Below are positions 37,347 to 49,997 of a stretch of 64,000 nucleotides of DNA, one piece after another. Positions within the stretch are counted from its first letter, which is position 1, and each line of letters opens with the position of its first letter. Origin of the DNA: Prochlorococcus marinus str. MIT 1214 (GTDB taxonomy: Bacteria > Cyanobacteriota > Cyanobacteriia > PCC-6307 > Cyanobiaceae); assembly GCF_027359355.1 (NCBI RefSeq), contig NZ_CP114777.1:930001-994000 (forward strand), read 5' to 3'. The notes below the pieces were generated by a model that ran no database searches, had not been told where the DNA came from, and saw nothing but the letters and a program-made list of their open reading frames with translations. Both the position numbers and the translations under genes were made by a program.

Positions 37347-39046
37347 TGAAATTAGCATTAGCTCAACTTAATCCAGTTATTGGAGATCTCGACGGTAATG
37401 CCGAGAAAATATTTGAAGTGTGTAAAGAGATCAAAAACAAAAATATAGATCTAGTCATAACACCAGAGCTTTCTTTGATCGGCTACCCTCCAAAAGACTT
37501 ATTATTTAATCCAAGACTTTTTGAAGAGCAAAAAGATGTCCTAAATAAATTAAGCAAAAGATTAAGTAATCTTAGTCAAGACTTATCTGTATTAATTGGT
37601 ATCGCAGAACCAACTCCAGACATAGACATTCCTAAACTATATAATTCAGTTGTTATTTTAAAAAAAGGTAGTTGGAGAATCGTAGCGAGGAAGCAACTCC
37701 TACCCACTTATGATGTTTTTGATGAAAAACGTTATTTTCGTTCTGCAGAGAAAAGTAGTATTTTAAATTTGAATTACCAAGAAAAACTTTGGAAGATCGG
37801 AATAACTATTTGTGAAGATATATGGGTTGAGAAAAACCTACAAAATGAAAAGATCCTAGGGAAAGATCCTATAAGATCCCTAGAAAAAGAAAAATTAGAC
37901 TTGCTTATCAATCTTTCAGCTTCTCCATTTATTGAATCAAAAAGTTTATTACGCCAACGAATAGCAGCCAAAGCAGCTATTCGTCTTTCATGCCCGGTGA
38001 TCTATGTCAATCAAGTAGGAGGTAATGATGAATTAATCTTTGACGGTTCTAGTTTTGCTCTAAATAAAAAAGGCAATTTACAACAAGAACTTCCTGCATT
38101 TAAAGAGTCAGTAGGTCTTTGTGATATATCTTCCTTAAAACAAAAACTTTCGATATCAAGTAAATATCAAACATCACAAGAAGTCCTTTTCAGAGCTTTA
38201 GTTCTTGGAGTTAAAGATTATGCAAGAAAATGTGGTTTCAACAGTGCAATTATTGGATTAAGTGGGGGTATCGACTCAGCTCTAGTAGCAACTATTGCAG
38301 TAGCAGCTTTAGGCATCTCTAAAGTTCATGCGATTTTAATGCCATCTCCATGGAGTTCAGCAGGGTCTGTAAAAGATGCAACGACCCTAGCTACTCGACT
38401 TGGAATACATCATCAGAAGATTCCGATCTCAGATGTAATGAATAGTTTTAACGATGTTTTATCAAATTCAACATGGGGTATACCAACAGGCATCACAGCT
38501 GAAAATCTACAATCTCGTATTAGAGGAACAATATTGATGGCTCTAGCAAATCAAAAAAAACATTTACTTCTATCTACAGGGAACAAATCAGAACTGGCCG
38601 TAGGATATTGCACGCTTTACGGAGACATGAACGGAGGATTGTCTGTAATTGGAGATCTTTTTAAGACAAGTGTATTTGATCTATGTAATTGGATAGATAG
38701 TGAGTCGTCATCCAGTTGTAGAAATGATTTCTTTCTCCCTCAAACAGGAGAAATCATAGGCTCTGAAATAAGGAACAAGCCTCCCAGTGCTGAATTACGA
38801 CCTGAACAATTAGATAGCGACTCTTTGCCGGATTATTTTACTCTTGATCCAATACTAAAAGGATTAATTGAAGAACACTTGCCAACGGAAGTTCTAATAG
38901 CAAAAGGATTTGATAAAGAAATTGTTTTTAAAGTAGCCAACTTATTAAAGAACGCCGAATTCAAACGTTATCAAGCGCCTCCTTTATTAAAAATTAGTAA
39001 TCAAGCTTTTGGAAGTGGGTGGAAAAAGCCAATAGCCTCAAAATAA
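37346..39046 (+). CDS. nadE: Glutamine-dependent NAD+ synthase
   Basis: 566 residues with two domains. The N-terminal nitrilase-type glutaminase has Glu in TPELSLIGYPPKDLL, a Lys in ARKQLLPTYDVFDE, and catalytic Cys in ITICEDIW. The C-terminal synthase has the PP-loop GLSGGIDSALVAT near 295 and STGNKSELAVGYCTLYGD. It amidates deamido-NAD using glutamine and ATP. It completes the nadD-nadE pair in the same operon. Confidence 0.97.
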   Translation: MKLALAQLNPVIGDLDGNAEKIFEVCKEIKNKNIDLVITPELSLIGYPPKDLLFNPRLFEEQKDVLNKLSKRLSNLSQDLSVLIGIAEPTPDIDIPKLYNSVVILKKGSWRIVARKQLLPTYDVFDEKRYFRSAEKSSILNLNYQEKLWKIGITICEDIWVEKNLQNEKILGKDPIRSLEKEKLDLLINLSASPFIESKSLLRQRIAAKAAIRLSCPVIYVNQVGGNDELIFDGSSFALNKKGNLQQELPAFKESVGLCDISSLKQKLSISSKYQTSQEVLFRALVLGVKDYARKCGFNSAIIGLSGGIDSALVATIAVAALGISKVHAILMPSPWSSAGSVKDATTLATRLGIHHQKIPISDVMNSFNDVLSNSTWGIPTGITAENLQSRIRGTILMALANQKKHLLLSTGNKSELAVGYCTLYGDMNGGLSVIGDLFKTSVFDLCNWIDSESSSSCRNDFFLPQTGEIIGSEIRNKPPSAELRPEQLDSDSLPDYFTLDPILKGLIEEHLPTEVLIAKGFDKEIVFKVANLLKNAEFKRYQAPPLLKISNQAFGSGWKKPIASK

Positions 39047-39062
39047 ATCCTTAAATTCACTT

Positions 39063-40175
39063 CTATTCATCATTCAATTCCTTTAAGCAATCAATTGGTC
39101 TTCGCAGAGACTTAATATTAATCCCGTAACGTAAAGCTGTTATGAGCCCTGCAGCCTCTAAATAATTTTCAGCATACATAATATTTTTATTTTTTTCACC
39201 ACCCAAGTAATCTAGTCTCATCTTTGTAGAGCTAACATTTAATAATCCTTTATTAGAAACTACTATCAAAGGGATAAATCTTTCGATACAAGATAAAACT
39301 GCTTCGCCACCTAATGCGCCCTGCGGAACAACAACGGCTCCTAAATCCCTATTACTTAATAAAGTTTTTACCTGTAAAAACGCATTTTCTTTGGTTTTTA
39401 TAGATGACTTACAGATCAGATCAGGTGCACGACTAAGACCAACTAAAACACTTTGCAAAAATGTATATCCTATTTCCTCTCCCGAAGTTCGAGGGTCTAG
39501 ATCATAATCAATTGGCAAAGGGGCTAACCCCGGTGCATGTGCACATGGAATCAATAAATGTTTTACAAGAAAATGACTTATTACAGCTTCGACCCCCGCA
39601 ATAACATCTACACCATGACCTTGTCGATAAAGTTTAGTCTCTAATCCATTACTATCATCAGGGAAGCGAGTTACTACAGCAATTGCGGTTGCGCCAGCTT
39701 TCTTAAGTTTTTCAGCAGCTCTTAAAAGAACATCTGGTTCTTCGATATTCCCCCAACTCGATCCACTTAAACCTTTTTTTAGATTAATTTGTATGGCTCT
39801 TTCAGTGGTAATTACAGGACCAATATTCAAACCTAAACTTGCTACACAACCATCAGCAACTTGTAAATGTCTTTTCTTTAAATCTGACTCTAAGCCAGCA
39901 TCTAAGAGCAAACCTACTTTTTGTTGGCTTACTGGTTTAAGAAACACTTCGCCAGCCGCAAAAAGATTTAAGCTATACCCTTCTACATATTGGATACAAG
40001 TATCTGGCCAATATAAAGATCCACCATTCATAACATTGGGATGAGTTATTAAACATTCACTGGCAGAAGCCAGTAATCTTGCAGAAGGGATTGCATCCCC
40101 TGCATATCCACCGACACTGCACCCTATACCAGTAGGAATAATCAATAATGTTGGAAAAGGATCAGTAATCGTCAT
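39063..40175 (-). CDS. DUF3326 family protein
   Basis: 370 residues. The start TLLIIPTGIGCSVGGYAGDA with YWPDTCIQYVEGYSLN, and central VTRFPDDSNGLETKLY and RQGHGVDVIAGVEAVISH, mark the DUF3326 family of cyanobacteria and plants. There is no signal peptide or membrane segment. The enzyme class is unknown; the Gly-rich N-terminus suggests a nucleotide or cofactor site, which is inference. It overlaps the upstream 77-residue gene by 4 bases. Confidence 0.85.
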   Translation of the reverse strand: MTITDPFPTLLIIPTGIGCSVGGYAGDAIPSARLLASASECLITHPNVMNGGSLYWPDTCIQYVEGYSLNLFAAGEVFLKPVSQQKVGLLLDAGLESDLKKRHLQVADGCVASLGLNIGPVITTERAIQINLKKGLSGSSWGNIEEPDVLLRAAEKLKKAGATAIAVVTRFPDDSNGLETKLYRQGHGVDVIAGVEAVISHFLVKHLLIPCAHAPGLAPLPIDYDLDPRTSGEEIGYTFLQSVLVGLSRAPDLICKSSIKTKENAFLQVKTLLSNRDLGAVVVPQGALGGEAVLSCIERFIPLIVVSNKGLLNVSSTKMRLDYLGGEKNKNIMYAENYLEAAGLITALRYGINIKSLRRPIDCLKELNDE

Positions 40176-40405
40176 AAAGAATTCAATTCAGAATTTATAT
40201 ATGTCTCCTTATTTTGATTAATAATCAAAATAACTTCGACCGATATTATCTGGATTTTTTTTTCAGGATGATTACTCACTGAAGTAATAGCCCACCTAAG
40301 TGGTTCACCATATTCCATTAGCTTAGATAAAATATAATTTCTCAAGTCAAATACGCTTAATTCAAAAGGCCAATCAAGGTCTAATTCTATAAATTCAAGA
40401 TTCAC
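40172..40405 (-). CDS. Conserved hypothetical protein upstream of DUF3326 gene
   Basis: 77 residues. A compact alpha/beta-looking domain has LDLDWPFELSVFDLRNYIL and GEPLRWAITSV, then two strands KIQIISVEVILII. It is soluble. The 4-base stop/start overlap with the DUF3326 gene and the position 54 bases after the end of the atp operon suggest a two-gene unit, possibly reading through from atp. No function is known to me. Confidence 0.7.
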   Translation of the reverse strand: MNLEFIELDLDWPFELSVFDLRNYILSKLMEYGEPLRWAITSVSNHPEKKIQIISVEVILIINQNKETYINSELNSL

Positions 40406-40458
40406 TTTATTAATTACTTATACTTTAAGAATTCGCAAAATTAAATACAAACAAGAAT

Positions 40459-41409
40459 CTACGCAGCAGCACCACCCACAACTTCTAAAATTTCTTGAGT
40501 AATTGCTGCTTGTCTTGCCTTATTATAATCAATAGTAAGATTTTTAGCCAATTCCTTCGCATTATCACTAGCGTTATTCATTGCAGTCATTCTACTCGCT
40601 AACTCTGAAGCAGCAGACTCCTGTAATGCACGTAGTAATTGATTCTGTAAATAAAGAGGTAAAAGAGCATTCAAAAGCTGATCAGGACTTTGTTCAAAAA
40701 CAATGTCCGATGGTAATTTCGGCTCTTCATTCGAAGGCGCAGCATCTTTCTCAATAATTAATTGGCTATCTTTTGTAGTCAATCTAAAAATTTCATCTTC
40801 TGAATCTGCTATCCCTTGAGGATCTAAAGGTAAAAGAGTTTGTATCGTTGGATTACAACTAACCAAGCTTACAAACTTAGTAAAAATGACCTCTACTCGA
40901 TCAGTACTTTCAGAAAGAAATTCTGCTAATACTTCACTAGTAATAGAGCTAGCATCTTCAGAAGTCGGAACTTGTTCTAATTCTTTAAAAGTAGCTCTTA
41001 TCTTATAAAGGCTAGATCTATTTTCGAAATATCCTATTGCTTTCTTACCGATTAACACTAGATCAGGACTATATCCTTGACCTTTTAATTCGGCATAGCG
41101 TTTCTCTGTTCGTTTAATAATATTTGCATTGTAGCCCCCACATAATCCTCTATCCCCAGTAACAGCTAAGAGAGTGATTTTCTTAACTTCACGCCTATTG
41201 AGTAGAGGAGAGTCAGCAGCTTCAAACTGCATTCTGGATTGTATATTTTCCAAAACCCTTGCCAATCGATCAGCGAAAGGTCTACTCCGTAGAACCTGAT
41301 CCTGTGCTCTCCGAACTTTCGCAGCAGCAACGAGTCTCATCGCTTCTGTGATTTTCCTGGTGTTTTTGACAGATACAATTCTGTCTCGTATGTCCTTGAG
41401 GTTAGCCAT
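40459..41409 (-). CDS. atpG: ATP synthase F1 subunit gamma
   Basis: 316 residues. The N-terminal helix [20 protein letters not shown] and the C-terminal helix [19 protein letters not shown] are the classic gamma coiled coil; [14 protein letters not shown] lies in the Rossmann domain. It is about 30 residues longer than non-photosynthetic gammas, with the extra segment in the region around 195-235, as expected for cyanobacteria, where it limits ATP hydrolysis. It is the last gene of the eight-gene atp operon. Confidence 0.97.
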   Translation of the reverse strand: MANLKDIRDRIVSVKNTRKITEAMRLVAAAKVRRAQDQVLRSRPFADRLARVLENIQSRMQFEAADSPLLNRREVKKITLLAVTGDRGLCGGYNANIIKRTEKRYAELKGQGYSPDLVLIGKKAIGYFENRSSLYKIRATFKELEQVPTSEDASSITSEVLAEFLSESTDRVEVIFTKFVSLVSCNPTIQTLLPLDPQGIADSEDEIFRLTTKDSQLIIEKDAAPSNEEPKLPSDIVFEQSPDQLLNALLPLYLQNQLLRALQESAASELASRMTAMNNASDNAKELAKNLTIDYNKARQAAITQEILEVVGGAAA

Positions 41410-41440
41410 AGGTGATTTCTCTATTAGATAGCCTTTTTAT

Positions 41441-42964
<1,524 letters not shown>

Positions 42965-43004
42965 TTAAGTTAGGGAAGATGAAGGGGAGAAAGTCAGGAG
43001 AGAA

Positions 43005-43553
43005 TTAGCTGACCTTGGCCAAAGCAAGACCAAGTCGCCTGACTTGGCCTGCAATGCTGGCATCAATGACCTTTGATCCAACATTGACCACAAAGCCACC
43101 TAGCAATTCAGAGTCGACTTTGAGATCGATTTCCAAATTATCTGTACCAGCTATAGATTGTACTTTCTTGAGTAGCTCAGATTGTTGATCTTCACTTAAA
43201 GCTGAAGCTGAAGTGATTGTTGCTAAAGCAATATTTCTTTGTTCTCTATAAATTTCCAATAATCTTTCAAGAACAGAATTCAACAATCCAATTCTCTGTC
43301 GATCTGCCAAAAGTTTTAAAAGGTTTAAGAAAGAGGGCGTAACCTGACTAGAGAAAAGCTTTTCTAAAGCGGCTTTCTTCTGATTTACCTCTAAAACTGG
43401 CGATGACATCGCATCACTAAACTCAGGGCAAGAGTTCCAAAGTTCTAAAATTGATTTGGCTTGAGTTACTACTTCATCAACTTCGTTTCGGCTGTCAGCT
43501 ACTTGAAGGAAGGCTTCAGCATAAGGAGTAGTAATAGTATTAAGTAATGGCAT
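43005..43553 (-). CDS. atpH: ATP synthase F1 subunit delta
   Basis: 182 residues. Family patterns YAEAFLQVADSR near 12, a helical N-terminal domain, and the C-terminal LGGFVVNVGSKVIDASI are present. Delta sits on top of F1 and binds the b/b' stator. Its ATG overlaps the stop of atpF by one base, indicating translational coupling. Confidence 0.96.
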   Translation of the reverse strand: MPLLNTITTPYAEAFLQVADSRNEVDEVVTQAKSILELWNSCPEFSDAMSSPVLEVNQKKAALEKLFSSQVTPSFLNLLKLLADRQRIGLLNSVLERLLEIYREQRNIALATITSASALSEDQQSELLKKVQSIAGTDNLEIDLKVDSELLGGFVVNVGSKVIDASIAGQVRRLGLALAKVS

Positions 43554-44065
43554 TAGTTGTCTCCAATATTTTTAATTGACTGTTTAAGAAAATTATCTTG
43601 AGTATTTGAATCTAACTTTTTAGGAAGCATTGCTAATGCTTTTTTAATAGCAAGTTCTGCAGCTTCTTTTCTCAATTGAGAAGTCACTCTTGCAGCTTCA
43701 GCATTTAAGTCAGAAGCAGCACCTTGTTTAATTCTTGCCATTTCCTCAACAGTTCTTTTTTCACTCTCTAAACGAATTGCTTCTGCTCTCACTTTGCAAT
43801 CATTTCTAATTTTGTCTGCTTTTTGCTTCGCTGAGGCAAGTTCGTCTTTTGCTTGCGAAAGAGAACCTTGTGCTTGAGTTAAACGCTCTTCTGCTTCTTT
43901 CAAATCAGAAAGGATTGTAGTTCTTCGTCTTTCAAGGATTTTTCCTAAAAAGCCTGGCAAGAACTTATAGAGGCCAAAAACAACAACAGCTAAGTTGATA
44001 ATATTGGTCTCAAAAATATTTAAATTTAGGCCAAAGCCTTCGGAAGCGAAAATTAAAGAAGTCAT
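43553..44065 (-). CDS. atpF: ATP synthase F0 subunit b
   Basis: 170 residues. One membrane anchor (about 20-40, [21 protein letters not shown]) is followed by a long charged helix ([20 protein letters not shown] and onward) for the peripheral stalk. In cyanobacteria b pairs with b'. It overlaps the b' gene by 4 bases (ATGA) and atpH by 1. Confidence 0.96.
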   Translation of the reverse strand: MTSLIFASEGFGLNLNIFETNIINLAVVVFGLYKFLPGFLGKILERRRTTILSDLKEAEERLTQAQGSLSQAKDELASAKQKADKIRNDCKVRAEAIRLESEKRTVEEMARIKQGAASDLNAEAARVTSQLRKEAAELAIKKALAMLPKKLDSNTQDNFLKQSIKNIGDN

Positions 44066-44523
44066 TTTTTTGCCAAGAGTCGTTCAATAATCAAATCACC
44101 AAGATTGTCAGCCTCGCTTTTAAGTTGATTAAGAGCTTCATCTCTTTGTAAATCAATCTCACGCCTTGCTTTTTCTCTCGATGCATTTGCCTCTGAAGTA
44201 GCAAGAGCAAGAGCTTCTTTATAAAGATTCTCAGAATCCTGCTCTGCCTCAAGAATAACCTTCTGAGCTTCAAGACGAGCTTCTTTGAGCTGATCTTTGA
44301 GTTCAGTCTCTAGTCTTTCAACCTCAGCAATTTTTTTCTTTGCTTCTGCCCGACTTGTATTTACATAATCCTCTCTTTCTTCAACTACCCGTCCAACAGG
44401 CTTGAAGAAAAGAGCATTAAGTATGAAAGTAAGTAATACAACTTGAACGGCCATAAGCGGAAGAGTTGCATCGAAATCAAACAGACCTCCCTCAGAGGCA
44501 CCAAACAAAAACAAAGTTGGCAT
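44062..44523 (-). CDS. ATP synthase F0 subunit b'
   Basis: 153 residues. A membrane helix near 24-44 ([20 protein letters not shown]) is followed by a long charged coiled coil rich in Ala, Glu, Lys and Arg. This is the second, b'-type stalk subunit found in photosynthetic bacteria (often called atpG or atpF2 in databases). It lies 130 bases after atpE and overlaps atpF. Confidence 0.95.
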   Translation of the reverse strand: MPTLFLFGASEGGLFDFDATLPLMAVQVVLLTFILNALFFKPVGRVVEEREDYVNTSRAEAKKKIAEVERLETELKDQLKEARLEAQKVILEAEQDSENLYKEALALATSEANASREKARREIDLQRDEALNQLKSEADNLGDLIIERLLAKK

Positions 44524-44653
44524 TAGCTAGGGGTGCAAGAATTTAAACGAGCCGGAGAACGGCAATTGAAATTTGCTAAAGAATTTTCAAATTTTGGGAC
44601 TGAAAAGTTAATCAAATTGATTGATTTACTCAATCAGCCCCTTTTTGAAATAT

Positions 44654-44935
<282 letters not shown>

Positions 44936-45070
44936 TTATAGAGTTGTGACCGGGAGTTTATACCTGCGAGGGGTGCATCTCATAGTTCTTGAGATGATTC
45001 TGAAAGAATTTCAGGCCTCAAAGCAGGAAATTTGCCATTGAAAAGTTAATTCAGTAGCAAAAAATCATGA

Positions 45071-45796
45071 TTAATGATGCTCTTCAACTGCTTCCCCGAT
45101 GTAATAGGCAGCAAGAGTTGCAAAAATCAGAGCCTGAATAGCACTAGTAAACAAGCCTAGAAACATAACAGGAACTGGAAGAACAAGAGGTACAAGAAAA
45201 ACAAGTACAGCTACAACAAGTTCATCCGCCAGAATGTTTCCAAATAAACGGAATGAGAGAGAGAGAGGCTTTGTAAAATCTTCAACAATTTTAAATGGGA
45301 GCATTATTGGCGTTGGGTGAACGTAATACTCGAAGTAACGCAAACCTTTATTGCTCAACCCCGCATAGAAATATGAGAGAGATACCAGTAGTGCTAAAGC
45401 AACAGTTGTATTTATGTCAGCTGTAGGTGCCCCAAGTTCGCCACTTGGTAGTTCAATCAGCTTCCATGGAACTAATGCACCGCCCCAGTTGCTCACGAAT
45501 ATGAACAGAAAGAGGGTTCCGATGAAAGGCATCCAATCTCTATAAACCTTTTCACCAATTTGTGTTCTTGCGAGATCACGTATGTAATCCCATAGGAATT
45601 CCAAAAGATTTTGCACACCTTTCGGATCACGTTCCATTTTTTTTGTTCCAATGACCACTAAGGCAAGCAAAGCGCCTATTAGCAGCCATGAAGTCATAAA
45701 AACTTGGCCGTGAATTCTAAAATTTCCAATCTGCCAATAGAGATGTTGACCAACCTCTAATTCAGCTAAAGGAAAAACAAATGGTAAAAAACCCAT
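45071..45796 (-). CDS. atpB: ATP synthase F0 subunit a
   Basis: 241 residues with about five membrane helices. The essential Arg lies in [19 protein letters not shown]. The N-terminal [20 protein letters not shown] and the C-terminal [20 protein letters not shown] are typical of cyanobacteria. It forms the proton half-channels at the c-ring. It follows the Atp1 gene by 75 bases. Confidence 0.97.
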   Translation of the reverse strand: MGFLPFVFPLAELEVGQHLYWQIGNFRIHGQVFMTSWLLIGALLALVVIGTKKMERDPKGVQNLLEFLWDYIRDLARTQIGEKVYRDWMPFIGTLFLFIFVSNWGGALVPWKLIELPSGELGAPTADINTTVALALLVSLSYFYAGLSNKGLRYFEYYVHPTPIMLPFKIVEDFTKPLSLSFRLFGNILADELVVAVLVFLVPLVLPVPVMFLGLFTSAIQALIFATLAAYYIGEAVEEHH

Positions 45797-45871
45797 TTAT
45801 CTGGAAGTTAGGTTGCGTAGAAAATAAACGCCAAACAAACAAAACTTAAAAATTTAATTTCTAAAAAGCAC

Positions 45872-46291
45872 CTATGGCATTGATAGAAACTGAATAATTA
45901 ACGCTGGTTTATAAAGCAAAAATCCTAATAAAGCCGGAATTAAATCAAGTTGAGGAAATCTAGAAGATACCAAAACCAAAAGGACCGGAACTAACAACTG
46001 GACTTTACCGACGATTTTTGATGAAGTACCTAGTCTTCCAACTCCGCGAGCAAGCAAGCGAAAATAAAAAATTCCTGATAAAGCACCTACAAGAAGGCTT
46101 GCACCGGCTTGGATTCCCCAAAAGAAACCTGCTATGCCAACAGAAAAAATAGTCAATAAAAAAGCAAGACGGAATACTCGAAATTGAAGTTCAAGATATT
46201 CGTCTGATTTGACTCCGGACGATGAGTCCGATGAATCAAAATCCAGAAGAGGATCATGACTTGAGCAATTTTCAACAGTCTCAGATGCCAC
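45872..46291 (-). CDS. atpI: AtpI/Atp1 assembly-type membrane protein
   Basis: 139 residues. After a polar, Ser/Asp-rich N-terminus come about four membrane helices (LAFLLTIFSVGIAGFFWGI, GASLLVGALSGIFYFRLL and others). In cyanobacteria this small protein (Atp1) leads the atp operon and aids c-ring or F0 assembly, as AtpI does in other bacteria. It is the first gene of the leftward atp operon. Confidence 0.85.
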   Translation of the reverse strand: MASETVENCSSHDPLLDFDSSDSSSGVKSDEYLELQFRVFRLAFLLTIFSVGIAGFFWGIQAGASLLVGALSGIFYFRLLARGVGRLGTSSKIVGKVQLLVPVLLVLVSSRFPQLDLIPALLGFLLYKPALIIQFLSMP

Positions 46292-46347
46292 AAAAATCCC
46301 TCCTTTTGGAGTTCCTTAGTGATAGTGAGAAGTTGTTTTGCAAACAA

Positions 46348-46718
46348 GACACCTAAGCTCTCTGCAAAGGCCCGGGGAATCTATCACGAGACTTGCATCA
46401 AAACAAAAAAAATTTTTATTGCTAAATTGAAAAGTTTTTAATTTAGCAACTTGATCAAAAATTTTAAACACAGTTTTAGTTATTCAATCTAAATCAGATA
46501 GATAATCTCTTTATATAATTAATCCTGGTGATATAAAATTAAATAATCAAGTTATTGATCAATTTTTTTATTGCATCACTAAAAACTAACAATTAAATTT
46601 TAACTCATAAAAATCTTCTTGATTTTTATGAGATTCCTTAAAAAAGTAAATTAATTACATTTAAAGACTTGGCAAAATGCGAATCAGGCGGCTCAATGGT
46701 GTATGAGCAAAAGATCCT
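46348..46718. other. Divergent promoter region of atp operon and ftsW, with inverted repeat
   Basis: 371 bases. A perfect 12-base inverted repeat CTCATAAAAATC/GATTTTTATGAG with a 5-base centre lies at 46604-46632. The rest is AT-rich with no gene. It should contain promoters of both units; no specific box is convincing. Confidence 0.55.
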
Positions 46719-47951
46719 TTGAGTAATATTTCTAACAAAAAAATTCTATCTAAACCCAAAGGGAAAAATCCTACCCAATCAAAAACTCATTTCGGTAATT
46801 TAATAAACGACACCATACTTCCATTACCTTGGCCTTTTTGGCCAAAAGAGGGGCGTTTAATAATGGGATTGATTGCCTTTTGGAGCATATCTGGAATTTT
46901 TATACTTGGATCAGCTAGTTGGTGGGTAGCCATTAGAGAGATGGGTGAAGGTGCTTACTATATAAAAAGACAACTAATTTGGCTGATCGCTAGTTGGAGC
47001 ATTTTCTACCTAGCCATCAATATCAATCTAAAAAGTTGGCTAAGGCTATCAGGGCCTTGCCTTTTCATTGGTATGGTTCTAATTGCATCAACAAGTTTTT
47101 TCGGTAGCACAGTTAACGGGTCTACTCGATGGTTGATTATCGGTCCAATCCAAATTCAACCATCGGAGTTAATTAAACCTTTTATCATTCTCCAAAGTGC
47201 CAAACTTTTTGGTCAATGGGAAAGAATAAATTCAGAAAAGAAACTTTTTTGGTTAACTATTTTTGCATCTATTATTGTATTAATTATAAAGCAGCCAAAT
47301 TTAAGTACTGCCGCATTAATAGGGATATTACTTTGGATGATTGCCTTAGCTTCCGGTATTGATTTCCGCTACCTTTTTAAAACGGCGATATCAGGATTTT
47401 TAGTTGGTTCAATAAGCATTTTTTTTAATGCCTATCAACAAAGTCGCGTCATGTCATTTATTAACCCGTGGAAAGATCCAGAAGGTAGTGGATATCAATT
47501 AATTCAGAGTCTTTATGCTATTGGTTCTGGTGGCCTCTTCGGAGAAGGTTATGGTCTTTCAATGCAAAAATTACAATATTTGCCCTACAGAAGTACTGAT
47601 TTTATATTTGCTGTTTTTGCGGAAGAGTTTGGATTCTTTGGATCTATTTTACTTTTATCATTCCTGCTTGTAGTTGCATATTTAACTCTTAAAATATCTC
47701 TTAATTGTAGAAATAATTATTCTAAACTAATCTCTATTGGATCAGGTACTATTCTTGTTGGCCAATCAATTATGCACATAGCAGTTTCATCAGGAGCAAT
47801 GCCTACAACTGGCCTACCCTTCCCTTTGATTAGTTATGGGGGCAACTCATTGATTTCAAGCTTACTAATAGCTGCTCTATTGATCAGATCCTCTATTGAA
47901 TCATCAGATTTATTAATTAAAAATCCCTCAAATAGACTGTTAACTAGATAA
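46719..47951 (+). CDS. ftsW: FtsW/RodA SEDS-family peptidoglycan glycosyltransferase
   Basis: 410 residues, about ten membrane helices. SEDS signatures: GSTVNGSTRWLIIGPIQIQP near 130, SYALGSGG-like IQSLYAIGSGGLFGEGYG near 270, AVFAEEFGFFGS near 300, and MPTTGLPFPLISYGGNSLI near 370. It polymerises septal (or lateral) wall glycan at the plasma membrane. FtsW fits the GLPFPLISYGG motif best, but RodA cannot be fully excluded. The start is TTG at 46719, after an in-frame stop; no ATG is close. Confidence 0.88.
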   Translation: MSNISNKKILSKPKGKNPTQSKTHFGNLINDTILPLPWPFWPKEGRLIMGLIAFWSISGIFILGSASWWVAIREMGEGAYYIKRQLIWLIASWSIFYLAININLKSWLRLSGPCLFIGMVLIASTSFFGSTVNGSTRWLIIGPIQIQPSELIKPFIILQSAKLFGQWERINSEKKLFWLTIFASIIVLIIKQPNLSTAALIGILLWMIALASGIDFRYLFKTAISGFLVGSISIFFNAYQQSRVMSFINPWKDPEGSGYQLIQSLYAIGSGGLFGEGYGLSMQKLQYLPYRSTDFIFAVFAEEFGFFGSILLLSFLLVVAYLTLKISLNCRNNYSKLISIGSGTILVGQSIMHIAVSSGAMPTTGLPFPLISYGGNSLISSLLIAALLIRSSIESSDLLIKNPSNRLLTR

Positions 47952-47970
47952 TCTTGTGTAATAACTTAAG

Positions 47971-48711
47971 GTGACAAATCTCTTTTTGAACATTTCTTCT
48001 ATAAATTTACTTTTCTCTGATTTGACTCGTCATGGCGAGCAGTTAATTAATAATGGGCTCAATAATCCAAGCCCACTAACAATTCTAATAGTTTTTACGG
48101 GAGGACTTCTTACTAGTTTTGGGCCGTGTTCATTATCACTTTTACCAATAACAGTTGCATATTTAGCTGGATTTAAAAATAACCAAAACCCTTTACAAAA
48201 AACGATTAGTTTCTGCAGCGGTATAGTGATATCACTAATTATATTAGGAAGTCTAAGCGGGTTTTTAGGGAAAATTTATGGTCAATTACCAGGTTTCTTT
48301 TCAATTTTCATAAGCTTTCTAGCAATAATTATGGGTCTTAATCTGCTTGGGATTTTTAAATTCTCACTTCCATCTGGCCCTGACCCTGAAATTTGGATAA
48401 ATCAAGTTCCTTCTGCATTCGCTCCAGTTTCAGCCGGTTTTGCTTTTGGATTAGCCTCCTCTCCTTGTACTACGCCTGTTCTTGCAGTTCTTCTCGCCTG
48501 GGTTGCTAAACAAGGAAATCCTCTTAATGGCACAATTTTACTTGGCAGTTTTGCGATTGGACAAATTGTTCCTTTATTTATAGCAGGTACTTTTGCCGCA
48601 AGTATTCCAAAATTATTATCATTACGACCTATTGGGAAATGGGTTCCACCAATTAGCGGAGTGATTTTATTAACCATAGGTCTTATGAGCCTTCTCAGTA
48701 TTTGGATATAA
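47971..48711 (+). CDS. ccdA: Cytochrome c biogenesis protein CcdA
   Basis: 246 residues, about six helices. The two redox Cys motifs are SFGPCSLSLLP (about 53) and LASSPCTTPVLAV (about 165). CcdA moves reducing power across the membrane for apocytochrome c thiols, in System II maturation. The start is GTG at 47971. It overlaps or abuts ccs1, its functional partner, and shares the operon with ftsW (19-base gap). Confidence 0.93.
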   Translation: MTNLFLNISSINLLFSDLTRHGEQLINNGLNNPSPLTILIVFTGGLLTSFGPCSLSLLPITVAYLAGFKNNQNPLQKTISFCSGIVISLIILGSLSGFLGKIYGQLPGFFSIFISFLAIIMGLNLLGIFKFSLPSGPDPEIWINQVPSAFAPVSAGFAFGLASSPCTTPVLAVLLAWVAKQGNPLNGTILLGSFAIGQIVPLFIAGTFAASIPKLLSLRPIGKWVPPISGVILLTIGLMSLLSIWI

Positions 48712-48716
48712 AATAC

Positions 48717-49997
48717 ATGAAAAAAATTAGCCAAGTTTTAAACTGGCTTTCTAGCTTGAAGATTGCGATATTATTATTATTATTAATAGCTATTTCATGT
48801 GCAGCTGGTACTTTAATACCACAACAAGAATCAGATCAATTCTATTATGATAATTTTAATAAATATCCTTTTCTTGGAATAATTAATGGAAATATAGTAC
48901 TACTTTTTGAATTAGATCATGTCTATACAAGTTTTTGGTTTTTATTCTTACTCATTTGGCTTGGTTTAGCTCTTGCAGTTTGTAGTTTTAGAAGACAATT
49001 ACCTATACTTAAATCAGCATGGAAATGGATAGATTACAAATCGCCTCGTCAAATAGCAAAACTTTCTATTGCGCAATCAATAGAAACTAATAATTACTCG
49101 GAAAGCTTAGAGAAAATTAAAATTAATTTAAAAAAGCAAGGTTGGAATATAAAAGAAACAGATGGAAGGATAGCTGCTCGCCAAGGAGTAGCAGGTAGAT
49201 TAGGACCTATATTAATTCATCTAGGAATGATATTATTAATGATAGGAGCAACATATGGATCATTAAATGGGAAAACCATAGAAAAATTTTTAGCCCCTGG
49301 CAGATCAATAGACTTATTAAACAATAATGAAGAGAAAGGGTTAACTATTGAATTACAAAAGTTTCAAATCGAAAGAGACCCTCAAGGAAGGGCTGAGCAA
49401 TATAGGTCTATAGTAAATGTTATTGAGCCAAATGGAGATAATCAATTCAAAGAAATTAGTGTTAATTATCCATTAAGATACAAAGGATTAACATTATATC
49501 AAGCTGACTGGTCTTTAGCAGCAATAACTATTCAAATTGAAAAAAGTCCGAAATTACAAATTCCAATAGAACCTATACCTGAGCTAGGTGAACAAGTTTG
49601 GGGAACAATTATACCTACAAAAAAAGATGGTAAAGACCCAATTCTCGTAACCGTAGATAGTGAGATAGGTCCAGTAAGCATTTACAATAGTGATGGTACA
49701 TTAATTACAAAATTAAGTACAAATAAGGAAGCAAAAGTCAAAGATACTTTAATAAAGATAATAAATATCGTCCCAAGTAGTGGGTTATTGTTAAAGCATG
49801 ACCCTGGAGTACCTTTTGTATATACCAGTTTTGCGATAATACTTATTGGAGGTTCACTTAGTATTATTTCCACTAAGAAAATCTGGGTCTTACATGAAAA
49901 GGAAAAGTCTATGATTTATATAGGTGGATTAAGCAACAGAAATCTCTCTGGTCTTTCAAAAGAATTGCCAAAATTTATTCGTTTCTTAGAGAATTAG
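48717..49997 (+). CDS. ccs1: Cytochrome c biogenesis protein Ccs1 (ResB)
   Basis: About 426 residues. ResB features: an N-terminal [26 protein letters not shown] helix (given here as LSSLKIAIL and CAAGTLIPQ), three more helices, a large lumenal domain with the Arg/Gln-rich [15 protein letters not shown], and [16 protein letters not shown] near 165. With CcsA it forms the System II synthase that attaches heme to c-type cytochromes. ATG 48702 would overlap ccdA by 10 bases; ATG 48717 (MKKISQVLN) is preferred. The end overlaps queF convergently by 12 bases. Confidence 0.92.
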   Translation: MKKISQVLNWLSSLKIAILLLLLIAISCAAGTLIPQQESDQFYYDNFNKYPFLGIINGNIVLLFELDHVYTSFWFLFLLIWLGLALAVCSFRRQLPILKSAWKWIDYKSPRQIAKLSIAQSIETNNYSESLEKIKINLKKQGWNIKETDGRIAARQGVAGRLGPILIHLGMILLMIGATYGSLNGKTIEKFLAPGRSIDLLNNNEEKGLTIELQKFQIERDPQGRAEQYRSIVNVIEPNGDNQFKEISVNYPLRYKGLTLYQADWSLAAITIQIEKSPKLQIPIEPIPELGEQVWGTIIPTKKDGKDPILVTVDSEIGPVSIYNSDGTLITKLSTNKEAKVKDTLIKIINIVPSSGLLLKHDPGVPFVYTSFAIILIGGSLSIISTKKIWVLHEKEKSMIYIGGLSNRNLSGLSKELPKFIRFLEN

